This document shows, piece after piece, positions 1 through 15,124 of a DNA stretch of 64,000 bases. A model generated the notes under the pieces. That model was given only the letters and a program-made list of their open reading frames with translations. It did not search any database and was not told where the DNA came from. The translations under genes were made by a program, and so were the position numbers. Position 1 is the stretch's first letter. Each line of letters begins with the position of its first letter. The stretch is from Leptospira stimsonii. GTDB taxonomy: Bacteria; Spirochaetota; Leptospiria; Leptospirales; Leptospiraceae. The stretch is taken from the NCBI RefSeq assembly GCF_003545875.1, contig NZ_QHCS01000002.1:445001-509000 (forward strand). Reading direction: 5' to 3'.

Positions 1-203
1 CCTCCGGTTATCCCGAACAAGATCAGATGACCTTGGAACTCATAGAAAGTCTTTCTCCTCTCATGCCTCCACCGGGAACGAAAGGATATGTGAGAGTCAC
101 GGAACTTTTTTGGAACGGAAGCATCGATCCGGAAGCGATGCCGACCCCGCTTCAGAAAGAACTCGTGATGATGTATGACGGACGTTATATGGAGGAACTA
201 TGA
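1..203 (+). CDS. C-terminal end of an unidentified protein (partial)
   Basis: The window opens inside an open frame (codons from base 3) that runs about 66 codons to a TGA at 201-203. The visible tail includes the segments LELIESLSPLMPPGT and a final YMEEL. I do not recognise the family from this piece. Its stop overlaps the start of the next gene as ATGA, the usual mark of translational coupling in one operon with the membrane protease and prmA downstream. The frame is clearly coding by its continuity and codon use, but the function cannot be stated. Confidence 0.7.
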   Translation, partial: SGYPEQDQMTLELIESLSPLMPPPGTKGYVRVTELFWNGSIDPEAMPTPLQKELVMMYDGRYMEEL

Positions 204-966
204 GCGTGGACGTCGCACTCCTCGGGTTTCTCTCCATTCTTCCTTGGGGATTTTTCTTGATCCTCCTTTTTCCGGGAAAGAATACTCCGCAGAGAATATT
301 CTTAATTCTTCTCGCGCTTTTTTTGGGTTATCTTTCCACCGAGATCGTTTTGAAGTTACATCCGATCTTTTGGCCGGACGTGAAGATGGCCGCTCCCAAA
401 AGAGGAGGACATATCCTCACACAAACGGCTCACATTGCGTTCATCCAAGCCGGGATGATGGAAGAATTCTGCAAGGGAATTTTGATTCTTTTTGCGGGAC
501 TTCTTCTCGCGTTCGATTGGAAGACTTACACGTTTCGTAAAGAAATGGTTTTGATCGGAGGATTTGTCGCGCTCGGTTTTGCGGGAATCGAAAACGCGAA
601 TTACATCTTCAACGCGAAGGAAGAGGATCGAATCGCGATGTTCGTCGGTCGCACGATCCGTTCTTCGAACGCGCACTTTCTCATCAATCTCTGTTTTGCC
701 CTTGCCTTCGTAAAATCGAATCGAAAGGAACAGAGAGACAAACCGGTTTATCTTTTTTTGGCGTTTCTACTCGCGGTCTCTCAACACGGGCTCTTCAACT
801 TCTTTGTTCTTCCACAGTCTCGATTCGGGGGTTGGCTTTCCACCGCGCTCTTCATCGGAATCTGGGTCTGGATCGTGAAAGACTTTCGGACATACATCTC
901 TGAGGACGAAATCCTAGATGACAGAGCGGTCGACGCGGAAATTTTGGATACGACCCGGGAAACAAG

Positions 967-970
<4 letters not shown>
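200..970 (+). CDS. PrsW-family intramembrane protease
   Basis: A 256-residue polytopic membrane protein. It shows the PrsW/CPBP-like glutamate motif MMEEFCK (E88, E89, K92), the second conserved block GFAGIENANYIF around residues 126-137, and a late His in SQHGLFNFF (H196), all in or near membrane helices. Enzymes of this family cut membrane-anchored substrates within the bilayer; in Bacillus PrsW cuts an anti-sigma factor. The substrate here is unknown and no anti-sigma gene is adjacent. The ATG overlaps the previous stop by 4 bases (ATGA), and prmA follows with another 4-base overlap, so the three genes are probably cotranscribed. Confidence 0.85.
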
Positions 971-1870
<900 letters not shown>

Positions 1871-1873
1871 CCG

Positions 1874-2860
<987 letters not shown>

Positions 2861-2868
2861 GGCGGTTT

Positions 2869-2989
2869 GGTCGCTTTGATTCACTCAACGCAAAGCTTTC
2901 CTATGGGTCGCTTTGTTTAACTCAACGCAAAGCTTTCCTATGGGTCGCTTTGTTTAACTCAACGCAAAGCTTTCCTATGGGTCGCTTTG
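2869..2989. repeat. 37-bp tandem repeat, three full units plus part
   Basis: Units begin at 2869, 2906 and 2943, each starting GGTCGCTTTG, with a fourth partial start at 2980. Within each unit CAAAGC and GCTTTG face each other about 13 bases apart, so the array can fold into successive small hairpins in RNA. It lies immediately after the kinase gene, where a terminator would be expected. Confidence 0.9.
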
Positions 2990-3243
2990 CGGGGGGAACG
3001 TCTTCCCCTCGCTTCAGCCGCAAAACGCGGCTTCCGCTACCCCTTCTCCGGGAATTTTTTTCTGTTCTAAGCCCGGACCCAATTCTTTTGTAAATCGGTA
3101 GATTCGGTTTGGATATTTGGAAAAAGGAATTTTATAATATTCTAAACTGATTTGATTATCTTTTTAGCTTTCTATAGTTTGCGGTGGGCAAAATCTTTCG
3201 GATCCAAGGAAAGGATCAATCATGACGCATTTGGAAGAAACTT
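2990..3243. other. Intergenic spacer with a small GC-rich hairpin
   Basis: Between the tandem repeat and the dispersed element this stretch holds one short inverted repeat (AGCCGC, AAAAC loop, GCGGCT near 3012-3030) without a T run, then AT-rich DNA. No reading frame with a plausible start and ribosome site was found on either strand. Confidence 0.5.
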
Positions 3244-3400
3244 GTAGGAGTTCCGACAAAGCACGCAAGTGCAAATTATTCTTGAAAGAATTAGGATTCC
3301 GTGATAGGGGAAATATTCCCCATTCTTCCCACCGACCCACCTCCTCCACCCAATCAGGGTGGGGCGCGCAAGTTTTACGGTGGACCGTCGGAACTACGAC
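3244..3400 (-). repeat. Palindrome-bounded dispersed element, copy A
   Basis: 157 bp bounded by GTAGGAGTTCCGAC (3244-3257) and GTCGGAACTACGAC (3387-3400). Inside, on the minus strand, it has the conserved block GCGCGCCCCACCCTGAT followed by a GGGTGG arm that can pair with CCCACCC. The same order of blocks occurs in five other intergenic copies in the window. Confidence 0.85.
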
Positions 3401-3567
3401 AAAGCCAATTCTCGAACTTGGAAAACCCGCTTCTATATGATTGATATATTCTTCGATCCCGTCCTATTGGAAATCGCATACGGGACGCTTTTGTCTAAAA
3501 CGAAATCAGAGGATCTTTTTCTTTTCGGTTTGGAAAAAGTTTTTTGGCTAAAGTCGGAGCGTTGCTT

Positions 3568-4857
3568 TTAAGGACAAGTCAGAGAAACTTGAACCTCGGA
3601 GCGAGGCGCGTTTTCGGGAACGGTGAACGTAGTTTCTCTCACGACGGTTTCCGGATATCCGTCCACTCGGGCGATATCGCCGAGGCACCGGATTCTATAG
3701 TCGCCTGAGTGGATGTATTTCATTCGAGTCAACCCTCCCTGGACGGGAGAGGAGATGAGAGGTAACTTAGTGTCGATGTTCGTTTCGCTCAAACGATAGA
3801 TTCCATAATAGTGAGTTGTGGAAGCGGTCCCACCTAACACAACTAAGTTGGATGCAATCTCGGGCCGGATGATTCTGGATCGAAGAAGAAGTCCTCCTCC
3901 CATGTTCGATTGGCCGTTGTGATCTGCGTCCCCTTTCCAATCGCTTACTGCCACTATCGTCCTCACGCCTCCCAAGCCGGAAACGTAAGAATGTACCATA
4001 AGATTTTCCTTCAGATTCATTCTTACTTCCATGATGTAAGGATCAAACCCCGGATAGACGAGCATATCCTGATCTCCCGGTTCCACGGTATAAAGAAGAG
4101 GAAATACGAGAGGGGGGAATAACGATTGGGTCGTCGCATCCGCCGTCGGTTGATAGCTCAAACGTGGAACGATATTGACCCCGGGAACTCTGTAGTTATC
4201 AAACAACGTCAGGTTGGAAAAAGTCAGGCCCGGTTCCGTCGCCCAAGCGGTTACAAGAGAACGAAGATACATCCCCGTATAATAATATTGAACGGGACCA
4301 TTTCCAAAGGCACCCCAGTCCGTCGCGGATGTAGGATCGTTCGAAGGATATGCGACACCTTCCCCGTTAAAAAATTGAATTGCTTTGAGTTCTCCGTCGT
4401 TCAAACGGCAGGAATTGGAATTCGTTGTATAAGGAATCGTACAAAAAACCTGACGATTGGGAGCGATCTCGTCCCAGAATTTTTTCGTGTCTTTTACGTT
4501 CTTGATCAAACTTAGGTTATAAAGACCTTGTTCGTATTTTGAAGACATCCTGATTTCGCCGATATCGATAAAGATCGGTAGGCCAGAGGCAGTTGGAATC
4601 CCCGTAGTATCAAAAACCGGATCTAATCCCGCTCCCGTTGTATCTTGGTAGATCTGCCCGGTTCCGTTTGAATACGATTCAAAACCGATCGGATTATCCG
4701 TCGCGTATGTTCCTTTTGCGAGGAGGAGCATTCTCTGATTGAAGAGTGTGCTGACAACGGGGTCGCTCGAACCTTTTCCGTGCCAATTTCCAACACGACA
4801 AAAAAACAAAGAGGAAGCGCAAAGAGGTAGAACGAATAAAAAAGTAGATCGGTTCAT
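3568..4857 (-). CDS. Putative lipoprotein of unknown function
   Basis: 429 residues with a hydrophobic signal ending SSLFFC, so Cys20 is a likely lipid attachment site under the loose spirochaetal lipobox. The mature part is rich in Gly, Asn, Ser and aromatic residues, with no motif I recognise; the segment SDWKGDADHNGQSNMGGG looks like an exposed Asp/Asn-rich loop. It overlaps the upstream barrel-like gene by 4 bases (ATGA), so both are probably made together and may work together at the outer membrane. The function is unknown. Confidence 0.8.
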   Translation of the reverse strand: MNRSTFLFVLPLCASSLFFCRVGNWHGKGSSDPVVSTLFNQRMLLLAKGTYATDNPIGFESYSNGTGQIYQDTTGAGLDPVFDTTGIPTASGLPIFIDIGEIRMSSKYEQGLYNLSLIKNVKDTKKFWDEIAPNRQVFCTIPYTTNSNSCRLNDGELKAIQFFNGEGVAYPSNDPTSATDWGAFGNGPVQYYYTGMYLRSLVTAWATEPGLTFSNLTLFDNYRVPGVNIVPRLSYQPTADATTQSLFPPLVFPLLYTVEPGDQDMLVYPGFDPYIMEVRMNLKENLMVHSYVSGLGGVRTIVAVSDWKGDADHNGQSNMGGGLLLRSRIIRPEIASNLVVLGGTASTTHYYGIYRLSETNIDTKLPLISSPVQGGLTRMKYIHSGDYRIRCLGDIARVDGYPETVVRETTFTVPENAPRSEVQVSLTCP

Positions 4858-5677
4858 AGAAAGATACTCACCATCAATCCAAATTGAAAAAATTCGGCGT
4901 CTACAACTCTGTAATAGTTCGGGTTGGCCAGTCTCGAATCACCATAAGGACTCGCGTAGTAGTATTTCGACTCCGCAGGGGCGTCCAACTGAGATTCGTA
5001 GATTTTATTGTAATCGATCCGAATTCCTATCCGAATTTTTTTACCAGCGACAAAACTTGTCTCCAAACCGATGATCATCATCGGATCCCACCGGGAAGTG
5101 TTGGACGGTCTTGCCACGACAAACGCTTCTCCACCTCCCGCTCTGATGATAAATGAGATCGGAAGATCGAGAGGAATCTTATAACCTAACGCAAGATAGA
5201 CGGGAATCGTAGTCAGAGCTCTTTCCGTCGCGGAAAGATAGTTCGCGTAGAATGCCCCCATCTCTAAATAAAAAATCCAAGGCCAGGGAATTCTAAAGAA
5301 GAAACCACCACCGAGGGTTGTATCCAAATATTTCTGGGTCTCGGTTCCAGGCCAAGGATTCGAAGCCCCCATCCAAACTCCGATCTCCGGCTTGCGATTA
5401 TCGTAGAACGTTCCCGCGTTTTTTTCCGCTTCTTCTTCCTCTGCTTCCGCTTCTTCGTCTTCTTTTGAGACGATCCCACTGGAAGGGAGGCTTCCCGATT
5501 GGGCCAAAGGTCTCGGGATGAAATCAGTAAAGAATTTATTTTTTACGAAGTCGGGTTGATAACCGCCTAAGAGCTCGAACACTCCCGGCTTCTTTGGAGA
5601 GGCGGAAAGGATTCCCGGGATCAGAGTCAAAAAAAGAAGAAGAGATCGACTTTTTGAAATTCGGGGAGCAGAGAACT

Positions 5678-5681
<4 letters not shown>
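4854..5681 (-). CDS. Secreted, probably outer-membrane beta-barrel protein
   Basis: 275 residues with an N-terminal signal peptide (hydrophobic SLLLFLTLIPGILSA). After a linker with an acidic run (EDEEAEAEEEEAEK) there are alternating polar/hydrophobic strands rich in aromatic residues, and the chain ends in GLMVSIFL, as expected for a small outer-membrane barrel. No family is recognised. It sits between truA and the lipoprotein gene, overlapping both by 4 bases, so the minus-strand genes from 7356 down to 3568 appear to form one operon. Confidence 0.75.
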
Positions 5682-7356
<1,675 letters not shown>

Positions 7357-7412
7357 ATTCTTATCTTTGAAAAACCCGAAAAAAACAAGCGTGAGCTGTC
7401 AATTCGGACACC

Positions 7413-7451
<39 letters not shown>

Positions 7452-7500
7452 GTGTTGCCCCGGGCCTTGAATCCGGAGAAACTTTGGAAAAGGTTAACCG

Positions 7501-8601
7501 ATGAAACGACTGATTCTCATACTAATAGCAATCTCCATTCTTCCAATTTCCGTATTTGGAGAGGCGGTCTCGAGCAAAGCCTACAAAAAAAGGGTGGAGT
7601 TACTGACTTATCTCCGCGCGATCGAGCCGATTGTACGCAACTACAAAGGCGAGGTTCCCGGCGGACAGAATCAGCAAAACGCGGGAACTCAGCCTGCGGC
7701 CGGAAGCCAAGCCGGAACAACCCCGGAGCCGGACGGTGACAGAGTGAAGAAATACAAGGAACTGAAGAGACTCTATCAGGAAGGTCTTCAGTATTACTTT
7801 GAAAACAATCACGTAAACGCATATAGAAGATTTTTAGAAGCACAACTCGGAACCGAAATGCTTCTGGAAGAACTTTCCCAATACTATGTGGAAAGAAGTG
7901 ATGAAATTCTAAAAGCCGCGATCGAGAAGAAAAATCAAAACAATCCCGAGGACAGAAACCTCGTGGACATCGCGATCGAGTTGAGTAAAAATTCTTATAT
8001 CGTAAAAGATATGACTGCGGATCGGGAATCTCCTCTTACGAGAAGAATGTACAATCCGAGAGACTTTCACTACGTAACCAATAAATACGCGATCGAGAAG
8101 AACATGGAGACCGGTTATAAGTTTTTAGGTCTTGCGAAGGAAACCCGAAACAATGCGCTCAAGATCGAAAAACATCTGGAAAAACACCAGAAATTACAAC
8201 CAAGTCATAGAAAGCACAGGATCGAACACTATCTCGCGGCGATTCAACTCTGTAGAGACGCGAGAGCCAATGCGATCAATATCTTCAAACTAAAATATCC
8301 GTACGACAATTACTTCCTCTTTAAGAGCGACGCGAAGACCGAAGCGATCCGAGACGACGAAGGAAAAGCGGGTCCATCCGATGTGGTTACCTTACAAGGC
8401 GCGACGTATGACTTTTCCCAGAACCCGACTCTGGAATACGATCACAGAATGAGTCCTGTTTTTGATAGAAGAATTCCGGAAGAATACCGGAGAGACGCGG
8501 TAGACGTTTTGGAAAGAATCTACGATGACGAAGTCAAAAATAGAATCTTTTTGAAATGGGATCCTGAAAAAAGAAAACAATTGATGGGTGAGAAGAAGTA
8601 A
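7501..8601 (+). CDS. Secreted helical protein of unknown function
   Basis: 366 residues with a signal peptide probably cut after SVFG near residue 20. A low-complexity Gln/Gly/Ala/Pro linker (about residues 55-75) follows, then long charged helices with a TPR-like segment (YYFENNHVNAYRRFLEAQ). The composition is compatible with periplasmic coiled proteins such as those of the leptospiral flagellar sheath, but I cannot show homology and do not assign it. A good ribosome site is lacking in front of the ATG, but the frame is unbroken and a strong terminator follows at 8665. Confidence 0.8.
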   Translation: MKRLILILIAISILPISVFGEAVSSKAYKKRVELLTYLRAIEPIVRNYKGEVPGGQNQQNAGTQPAAGSQAGTTPEPDGDRVKKYKELKRLYQEGLQYYFENNHVNAYRRFLEAQLGTEMLLEELSQYYVERSDEILKAAIEKKNQNNPEDRNLVDIAIELSKNSYIVKDMTADRESPLTRRMYNPRDFHYVTNKYAIEKNMETGYKFLGLAKETRNNALKIEKHLEKHQKLQPSHRKHRIEHYLAAIQLCRDARANAINIFKLKYPYDNYFLFKSDAKTEAIRDDEGKAGPSDVVTLQGATYDFSQNPTLEYDHRMSPVFDRRIPEEYRRDAVDVLERIYDDEVKNRIFLKWDPEKRKQLMGEKK

Positions 8602-8664
8602 CCCAAAAAACGACGTTCCTTTTAGAACTTCGATTCTAAATAGCCGAATCCCGTTCGGTAAACG

Positions 8665-8694
8665 AAAGCCCGCTAACAAAAGCGGGCTTTTTTT
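8665..8694 (+). terminator. Rho-independent terminator
   Basis: A perfect 10-bp stem AAAGCCCGCT / AGCGGGCTTT with the loop AACAAA, followed by a T run. It ends the transcript of the secreted helical protein. Confidence 0.93.
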
Positions 8695-8730
8695 ATTTTC
8701 GTCTTTGGATTTTTCTTTTGTAGAATTTTC

Positions 8731-8876
8731 GTCGGAACTACGACTCCACCGTAAAAGTCGCGCGCCCCGCCCAAATTTCGGGTGGTGGGGTGGGTGGCGG
8801 AAAAAACCACGGCGGACTTTCCTTTATCACAAAATTCTAATTTTGCAATAAAAAATCCCCTTGTAGGAACTCCTAA
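8731..8876 (+). repeat. Palindrome-bounded dispersed element, copy B
   Basis: 146 bp from GTCGGAACTACGAC (8731-8744) to GTAGGAACTCCTAA (8863-8876). It carries the conserved internal blocks GTAAAAGTCGCGCGCCCC, a GGGTGG-type arm, CTTTATCACAAAA and TTTTGCAA in the same order as the other copies. Confidence 0.87.
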
Positions 8877-9026
8877 AAAGGAACCAGATTATGATTGCAA
8901 TTCCATCCTCGTCTTTCCGGTTTTTCGGTCCAAAAAGTTCGACGGGGGAGGCAAACTCCTCTCAAAGTAGATCGATTCCCGGAACAATTGGATTCTAAAT
9001 TCCCTCGAAAACTAGCTTTTCTAAAA

Positions 9027-9847
9027 ATGGAATCCTTCAAAAAATTGCTTTCGATGAACCCATTGAAATTTATGGAGAGCCGCTTAGGTCGCTTTCCAAA
9101 ATCCTATCGCAGGATTGTCTTAAAAACGTATTTGATCACACTTCCCCTCGTCTTCAGCTTGGCCTTTCCCAGTCTGATTGCAGGATTGTTTTTCGCGATC
9201 ATTCGCAACCAAGAGAAAAAGAATTTAGCCTTCCTTCGCGGTTCCGCCACTTGGGGTGGAGCGGTTCAGTGGATGACGGGAACCAAATTCCTAAAACTCG
9301 GTGAAATCAATATTCCTCAAAAGGGATATATGGTTTTTATCAATCACGTAAACGAACTCGATTTTCCTTACGATTGTCTCGTCGTAAACAAACCGTTTTT
9401 GGCAAATCAGGTAATCAAAAAAACTCTGATCGCCTATTGGTGGATGAAGGCGATGGGATCGCAGGTTTTCGAATCTTCGAAGGCGACTACGATTGCGGTA
9501 TCCGTTCGAAATCTCATCAAGGGATTGCACAAGACTTCTTTTATCGTTTATCCGGAAGGACACAATTCTTATACCGAAGAAATTCAGCCGATGCAAAAAG
9601 GAATGATCAAACTAGCATTTGAAAACAAAATCCCGGTCGTGGTCGTTTTAAAATCGGGAATCACCGGATATCAAACGAAGGAAAGTGGATTTGTTGTCGC
9701 TTACAAACAAATCGGAAGTTATGATCCTACAAAGTTCGGAACCTGGGAAGAATTCAGAGATTTCCTCTTTGAAACGATGAGCAAAGAAAAGAAGAATCTG
9801 GACGCTTCCTTGTACACGGGAGCGCAAAAAGAATCGGTGTTGGCATC

Positions 9848-9851
<4 letters not shown>
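9027..9851 (+). CDS. plsC: 1-acyl-glycerol-3-phosphate acyltransferase (PlsC-like)
   Basis: About 274 residues. A hydrophobic segment near residues 30-55 anchors the protein to the inner membrane. The acyltransferase motif I is NHVNELD (H-x4-D), and motif III is VYPEGHNSY, a variant of EGTRS. It would add the second acyl chain to lysophosphatidic acid in phospholipid synthesis, or act on a related acceptor. The frame is open further upstream, but that part is not hydrophobic and overlaps the repeat border; I chose ATG 9027, with 9054 also possible. The stop overlaps the next start as TTGA, linking it to the biotin carboxylase gene. Confidence 0.8.
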
Positions 9852-11307
<1,456 letters not shown>

Positions 11308-11311
<4 letters not shown>

Positions 11312-11820
11312 TCGAAGAAAATTTTCGTTTTAGACACAGAGAGGAAGAGATTCCAGTAAGAGTTCGTTCCAGTTCTCCCGGAGTCACTTCCGTATCGATC
11401 TTGTTAGACGGAGTTGCTCACGATTTTCAGATCTCCAGAAATTTTCAGAGCGAAGGAAACGGCCTTTTTTCCGGACCCGGAAATCACTGGAGAATTCTTC
11501 GGAGAGGTAATCAGATCTTCATTCACTACAGAGGATGGAATACGAAAATTCTTCTTTCGAATCGGGAAATCCATCTCGAAGAGGGAAGCGGCGGTTTTAT
11601 TAAGAGCCCGATGCCTGGCAAGGTCATTCGAGTGTTGGTTTCTCCCGGTTCCCATGTCAAGAAAGGAACAATCCTTGCGATCGTCGAAGCGATGAAGATG
11701 GAAAATAATATCCTTGCTCCGGGAGATGGGACGGTGGAAGAGGTCGCCGTATCGGAAGGCAGTATGGTTTCACAGGACGATCTGATCTTGAAGTTGAACC
11801 TGGTTGCTAATAAATCGTAG
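11308..11820 (+). CDS. Biotin carboxyl carrier protein
   Basis: 170 residues. The C-terminal 75 residues form a biotinyl-lipoyl domain with the biotinylation motif EAMKMEN and the typical approach SPMPGKV. The preceding 90 residues are beta-rich and resemble the linker domain of carboxylase alpha chains rather than the Pro/Ala linker of AccB. The start is taken as GTG 11308, six bases after GGGAGG and overlapping the accC stop as GTGA; a TTG 30 bases earlier is in frame but less likely. Confidence 0.87.
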
Positions 11821-12036
11821 TTTTAGAATATTCTAAAACAGGAATGTTTTTGAAGATTCTTTCTATTCGAAAAAAAATAGATAACGATCTAAGGCTTTAA
11901 AGATTTCGATTTAAGATTCTTTCAAACAGCTTGTCCGAAGCGGTTTTTTCTTTTGTACAGCGATCTTATTTTTTTCCTGAACTTGTGATGATTTTAGATT
12001 TCCGCAGATTTCGTTTTGCATTTTCCAATTTTTGAT
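11821..12036. other. Spacer after the carboxylase operon
   Basis: AT-rich DNA between the biotin carrier stop and the 55-bp array. It contains short self-complementary stretches such as TTTTAGAATATTCTAAAA at about 11820-11837, which could form a hairpin at the end of the transcript. No gene is seen. Confidence 0.5.
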
Positions 12037-12376
12037 GTGGGAACTCCATCCGTAGGCGCTAAAATCGGAATTTTCTCTAAAGCTCGAAACCGTGGGAACT
12101 CCATCGGTAGGCGATAAAATCCGAATTTTCTCTAAAGCTCGAAACCGTGGGAACTCCATCGGTAGGCGATAAAATCGGAATTTTCTCTAAAGCTCGAAAC
12201 TGTGGGAACTCCATCGGTAGGCGATAAAATCCGAATTTTCTCTAAAGCTCGAAGCTGTGGGAACTCCATCCGTAGGTGATAAAATCCGAATTTTCTCTAA
12301 AGCTCGAAACTGTGGGAACTCCATCCGTAGGTGATAAAATCGGAATTTTCTCTAAAGCTCGAAACTGTGCGAACTC
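12037..12376. repeat. 55-bp tandem array, six units plus a partial
   Basis: Units start at 12037, 12092, 12147, 12202, 12257 and 12312; a seventh starts at 12367 and fades after ten bases. Each begins GTGGGAACTCCATC and ends CTCTAAAGCTCGAAAC. Copies differ at only a few positions (CGGTAGG or CCGTAGG, GGCGAT or GGTGAT). There are no spacers, so it is not CRISPR, and the frames it opens are not convincing genes. Confidence 0.95.
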
Positions 12377-12896
12377 TTGCAGTTTTATCTTTCGGGTCAT
12401 CTTTTTGAACGATGAACGAGAATGGAAGGGGAAAGAGTAGGAATTGCAATTTTTCTCGCAAGGTTTCTTGCACAAAAAATCAAAAAAAGGAAAATCCTTT
12501 TGGATTTTTTTGTCACCAAACCTGTGTTTTGCGACCCGGAAACTACTTTGATCGATTCTGATTTCGAATTCTCAATTTTTCAGAAAGGCCCTCAAGATTC
12601 GTAAATCCAAATCGAAAATTTGAATCGGTTTTCTTTTTTTCGGTCTTTTTCACCTAACTTCGATTCGTTGAACTGTAAAAAGTATTCTACGTTTCTATTC
12701 CTTGAGACAAAGCTTGGATTTGTCAGCTAACTCCCACCGGTACGATTTTGATTCCTTATAATCTGTCGTTTGTTCCTTTGGGGTATGTGTTTTATCCTAT
12801 TTTCTATTTTTGATTGAATCGATTCCTAATTTATAATGTTATCTATAGAAAGTAGGGGACGCGAGTTCGTTGTTCTTTGGATTCGGTACTAGGCAT
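12377..12896. other. Long leader region without a recognised gene
   Basis: 520 bases between the 55-bp array and the lipoprotein gene. Short frames exist but lack ribosome sites and resemble no family. The promoter of the lipoprotein gene presumably lies near the right end, where the DNA is AT-rich. Confidence 0.45.
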
Positions 12897-14993
12897 ATGA
12901 GAAACAGTAATCTTCTTTTTCTGAATTTTCTTTTTGTGATTTTCGGTTTCTTCGGATGCAACCCGGGACCTGGTTCCGATTCTTCCGGTCTCGTTGGCCT
13001 TCTCTCTTCCACTTTCTCCGGAGAAAATGGAACGCCGATAGGAGGAAATCCTCCTACAGGAGATGTTCCAGGTTGGGTTTCCGCTTCGGATGCGATATTT
13101 GCGGATAAAGTGGAAATAACGTGGGAACCCGTCGCGAACGCCCAACAATACAAAGTGATGCGAAAGGCCTCAAACGAAGCGGCCTTTCAACAAGTGGCAA
13201 TCCTTTCGGGCACTTCCTTTACCGATACGGCCGTAAGTTCTGAAAAAACATATCAGTATGTGGTTCAAGCTCTGACGAGCCAAAATAAAAATACTCCTCA
13301 GAGTCTCTTTGACACGGGTTGGAAATCATTCTCAGCGGGATGTTCGGATACTCTCAAGAATGCGGCGAACAGCGGAGAGTCTCTATTGGCAAGACTGAAT
13401 GGTGGTTTTTCCTCAGCCGGAGCGATCGCCGTTTTTAGAAAAAATCTTTTGGTCGGAGACTCCGCTGGAGTGGTTTTATTAAACGAAAACCGCGACTTGA
13501 TCGGAATCTGGCCCGGAGTTTTTCCGAAAACGCTCATTGTAGATAAAACAAAGGAACGGATTTACGCCCTCTCTGGAAGAGATCTACTTCGTTTAACATC
13601 TGAATGCGGAACCGAACTTCTAACGAGTTTGCCCGATGATTCCTTTCCTACCGATTTGGCGATCGACACGACCGGAAATCTCTACGTCAGCGAGGTGAAT
13701 CACAATACTCTAACGGATCGTATTTTTAAGTTTGATTTAAACGGAACTCCATTAAACACCTTTGATCTTCCCGGGCAAGGTAGGGAGCCGGTCGCGATTC
13801 ACATTCATCCGGTGGATAACTCGATCCTCGTAGCGGATAACTTCGATTTCAATTTATATCGATTTCAAATAAACGGAAATCAATTGGTCCAAATTGCTTT
13901 CAAACATTTCACCGCGGGAAGAGTCATCGATCTTACGATGCCGGATTCTGTTCAAATTATAGTTGTGATTCAATACAACGGAAATCCACCCGGGCCGATG
14001 TTGATCCGAAATCATAACGGAATGGGAGCCGGATCAGTAGATATTCCTTTTTTCGGTTCGGTTTTTACTGCTTCCACAATCAATGCGGTCACATTCGATT
14101 CTGAATCGTTCCAACTATTGGCGACTGGATCGGATCAATCGATCTTAGGATGTTCGTATCCTACCTTTAGTAGCTGTCAAAAAACACTGAGTGGGCTTTC
14201 TCCTTCCCAAGGTGTTACGGATTCGAACGGTAATATTTACATATTAAATTCTTCTTATATATCAAAACTAAACTCGAATGGAGCTCATCTCGGAGTCTTT
14301 CCGCTTCCTAATTTCGCGGGGTTATCGATTTTAGGATTGGATCTTGAATTGGATCGGGATTTCTTATACGTCTCAGCAAAAAATTTCGATTTTCAAAAAA
14401 CGGTTCTTCTCAAGGTGAAAACCGATTTTTCAACGTTCACATCTCGAGAAATAGAAAATTCAAACGCGTTTTTTTCTCCGCAGATTGCGGTTTCTGAATC
14501 TAAAATATACAACGATATTATTTCGGGAGATCTATCCAGCGCAAGGATCCGTTATGCGCCCATTGAAGGTGGAACGAATCAGTCCTACGAGAACGTATTC
14601 AACACCTTTTTTATCAGCGATGTCTTCTCCTTGGAGACGGACAACGCAGGCCATCTCTACTATCACCTAACAGACTTTGACGAAGAGCTCAATCAGTTGG
14701 GAAGAATTCTCAGATTCGATTTGGATACGTTGGGATGGAAGGCCCTGGATTCAAGCGCTTATGATACGAATGTTCATTATCAGATTGGAACCGATCTATC
14801 CGGAAATTTATATACTTTGGATTTTTTAACGGGCGGATTTAAGATTGTGAAAAGAGACTCGGAATTTTTGGAGAAAAAAAGAATCTCACTTCCACAAACG
14901 ATGAACCCGATCACGATGTTTTTGTCCGGTTCCGGTGAATCGGCTTTTGTAATCGATTCGAAGAATCTTCATCGTTTTACTTTTTCGAAATAG
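12897..14993 (+). CDS. Lipoprotein with a fibronectin type III domain and beta-propeller-like repeats
   Basis: 698 residues. The signal MRNSNLLFLNFLF leads to GFFGC with Cys21 as the likely lipidated residue. A fibronectin type III domain spans about residues 50-140 (WEPVANAQQYKVMRK and YQYVVQAL are its B and G strands). The rest has repeated strand patterns with DxxGNLY-type turns (TTGNLYVSE, SNGNIYILN, LSGNLYTLD) typical of NHL/SMP-30 propeller blades. It is probably exposed at the cell surface or in the periplasm and may bind a ligand or matrix protein. The function is unproven. Start ATG 12897 was chosen because it begins the signal peptide. Confidence 0.82.
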   Translation: MRNSNLLFLNFLFVIFGFFGCNPGPGSDSSGLVGLLSSTFSGENGTPIGGNPPTGDVPGWVSASDAIFADKVEITWEPVANAQQYKVMRKASNEAAFQQVAILSGTSFTDTAVSSEKTYQYVVQALTSQNKNTPQSLFDTGWKSFSAGCSDTLKNAANSGESLLARLNGGFSSAGAIAVFRKNLLVGDSAGVVLLNENRDLIGIWPGVFPKTLIVDKTKERIYALSGRDLLRLTSECGTELLTSLPDDSFPTDLAIDTTGNLYVSEVNHNTLTDRIFKFDLNGTPLNTFDLPGQGREPVAIHIHPVDNSILVADNFDFNLYRFQINGNQLVQIAFKHFTAGRVIDLTMPDSVQIIVVIQYNGNPPGPMLIRNHNGMGAGSVDIPFFGSVFTASTINAVTFDSESFQLLATGSDQSILGCSYPTFSSCQKTLSGLSPSQGVTDSNGNIYILNSSYISKLNSNGAHLGVFPLPNFAGLSILGLDLELDRDFLYVSAKNFDFQKTVLLKVKTDFSTFTSREIENSNAFFSPQIAVSESKIYNDIISGDLSSARIRYAPIEGGTNQSYENVFNTFFISDVFSLETDNAGHLYYHLTDFDEELNQLGRILRFDLDTLGWKALDSSAYDTNVHYQIGTDLSGNLYTLDFLTGGFKIVKRDSEFLEKKRISLPQTMNPITMFLSGSGESAFVIDSKNLHRFTFSK

Positions 14994-15124
14994 GGTTCTT
15001 TGAGAACATATACAAAGGATAAGAATTGGAACAGAATTTGTATTTCGGTTTTGAAACTGATTCTCGTTCAAAAATGAATTCATCGTTCCGCTGGGAAAAA
15101 TAGAATCAACAATAAGGAAGAGCC

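Noticed and set aside
175..540. Open frame within the PrsW gene in another frame
   Set aside because: It shares the DNA with a well-supported gene and has no family match; it is a shadow.
7501..8601. Flagellar sheath protein FcpA/FcpB
   Set aside because: Size, signal peptide and helices are compatible, but I cannot point to a diagnostic motif; left unassigned.
12037..12376. Regular repeats as a CRISPR array
   Set aside because: Units are directly adjacent without spacers, and no cas genes are near. The same holds for the 72- and 58-bp arrays.
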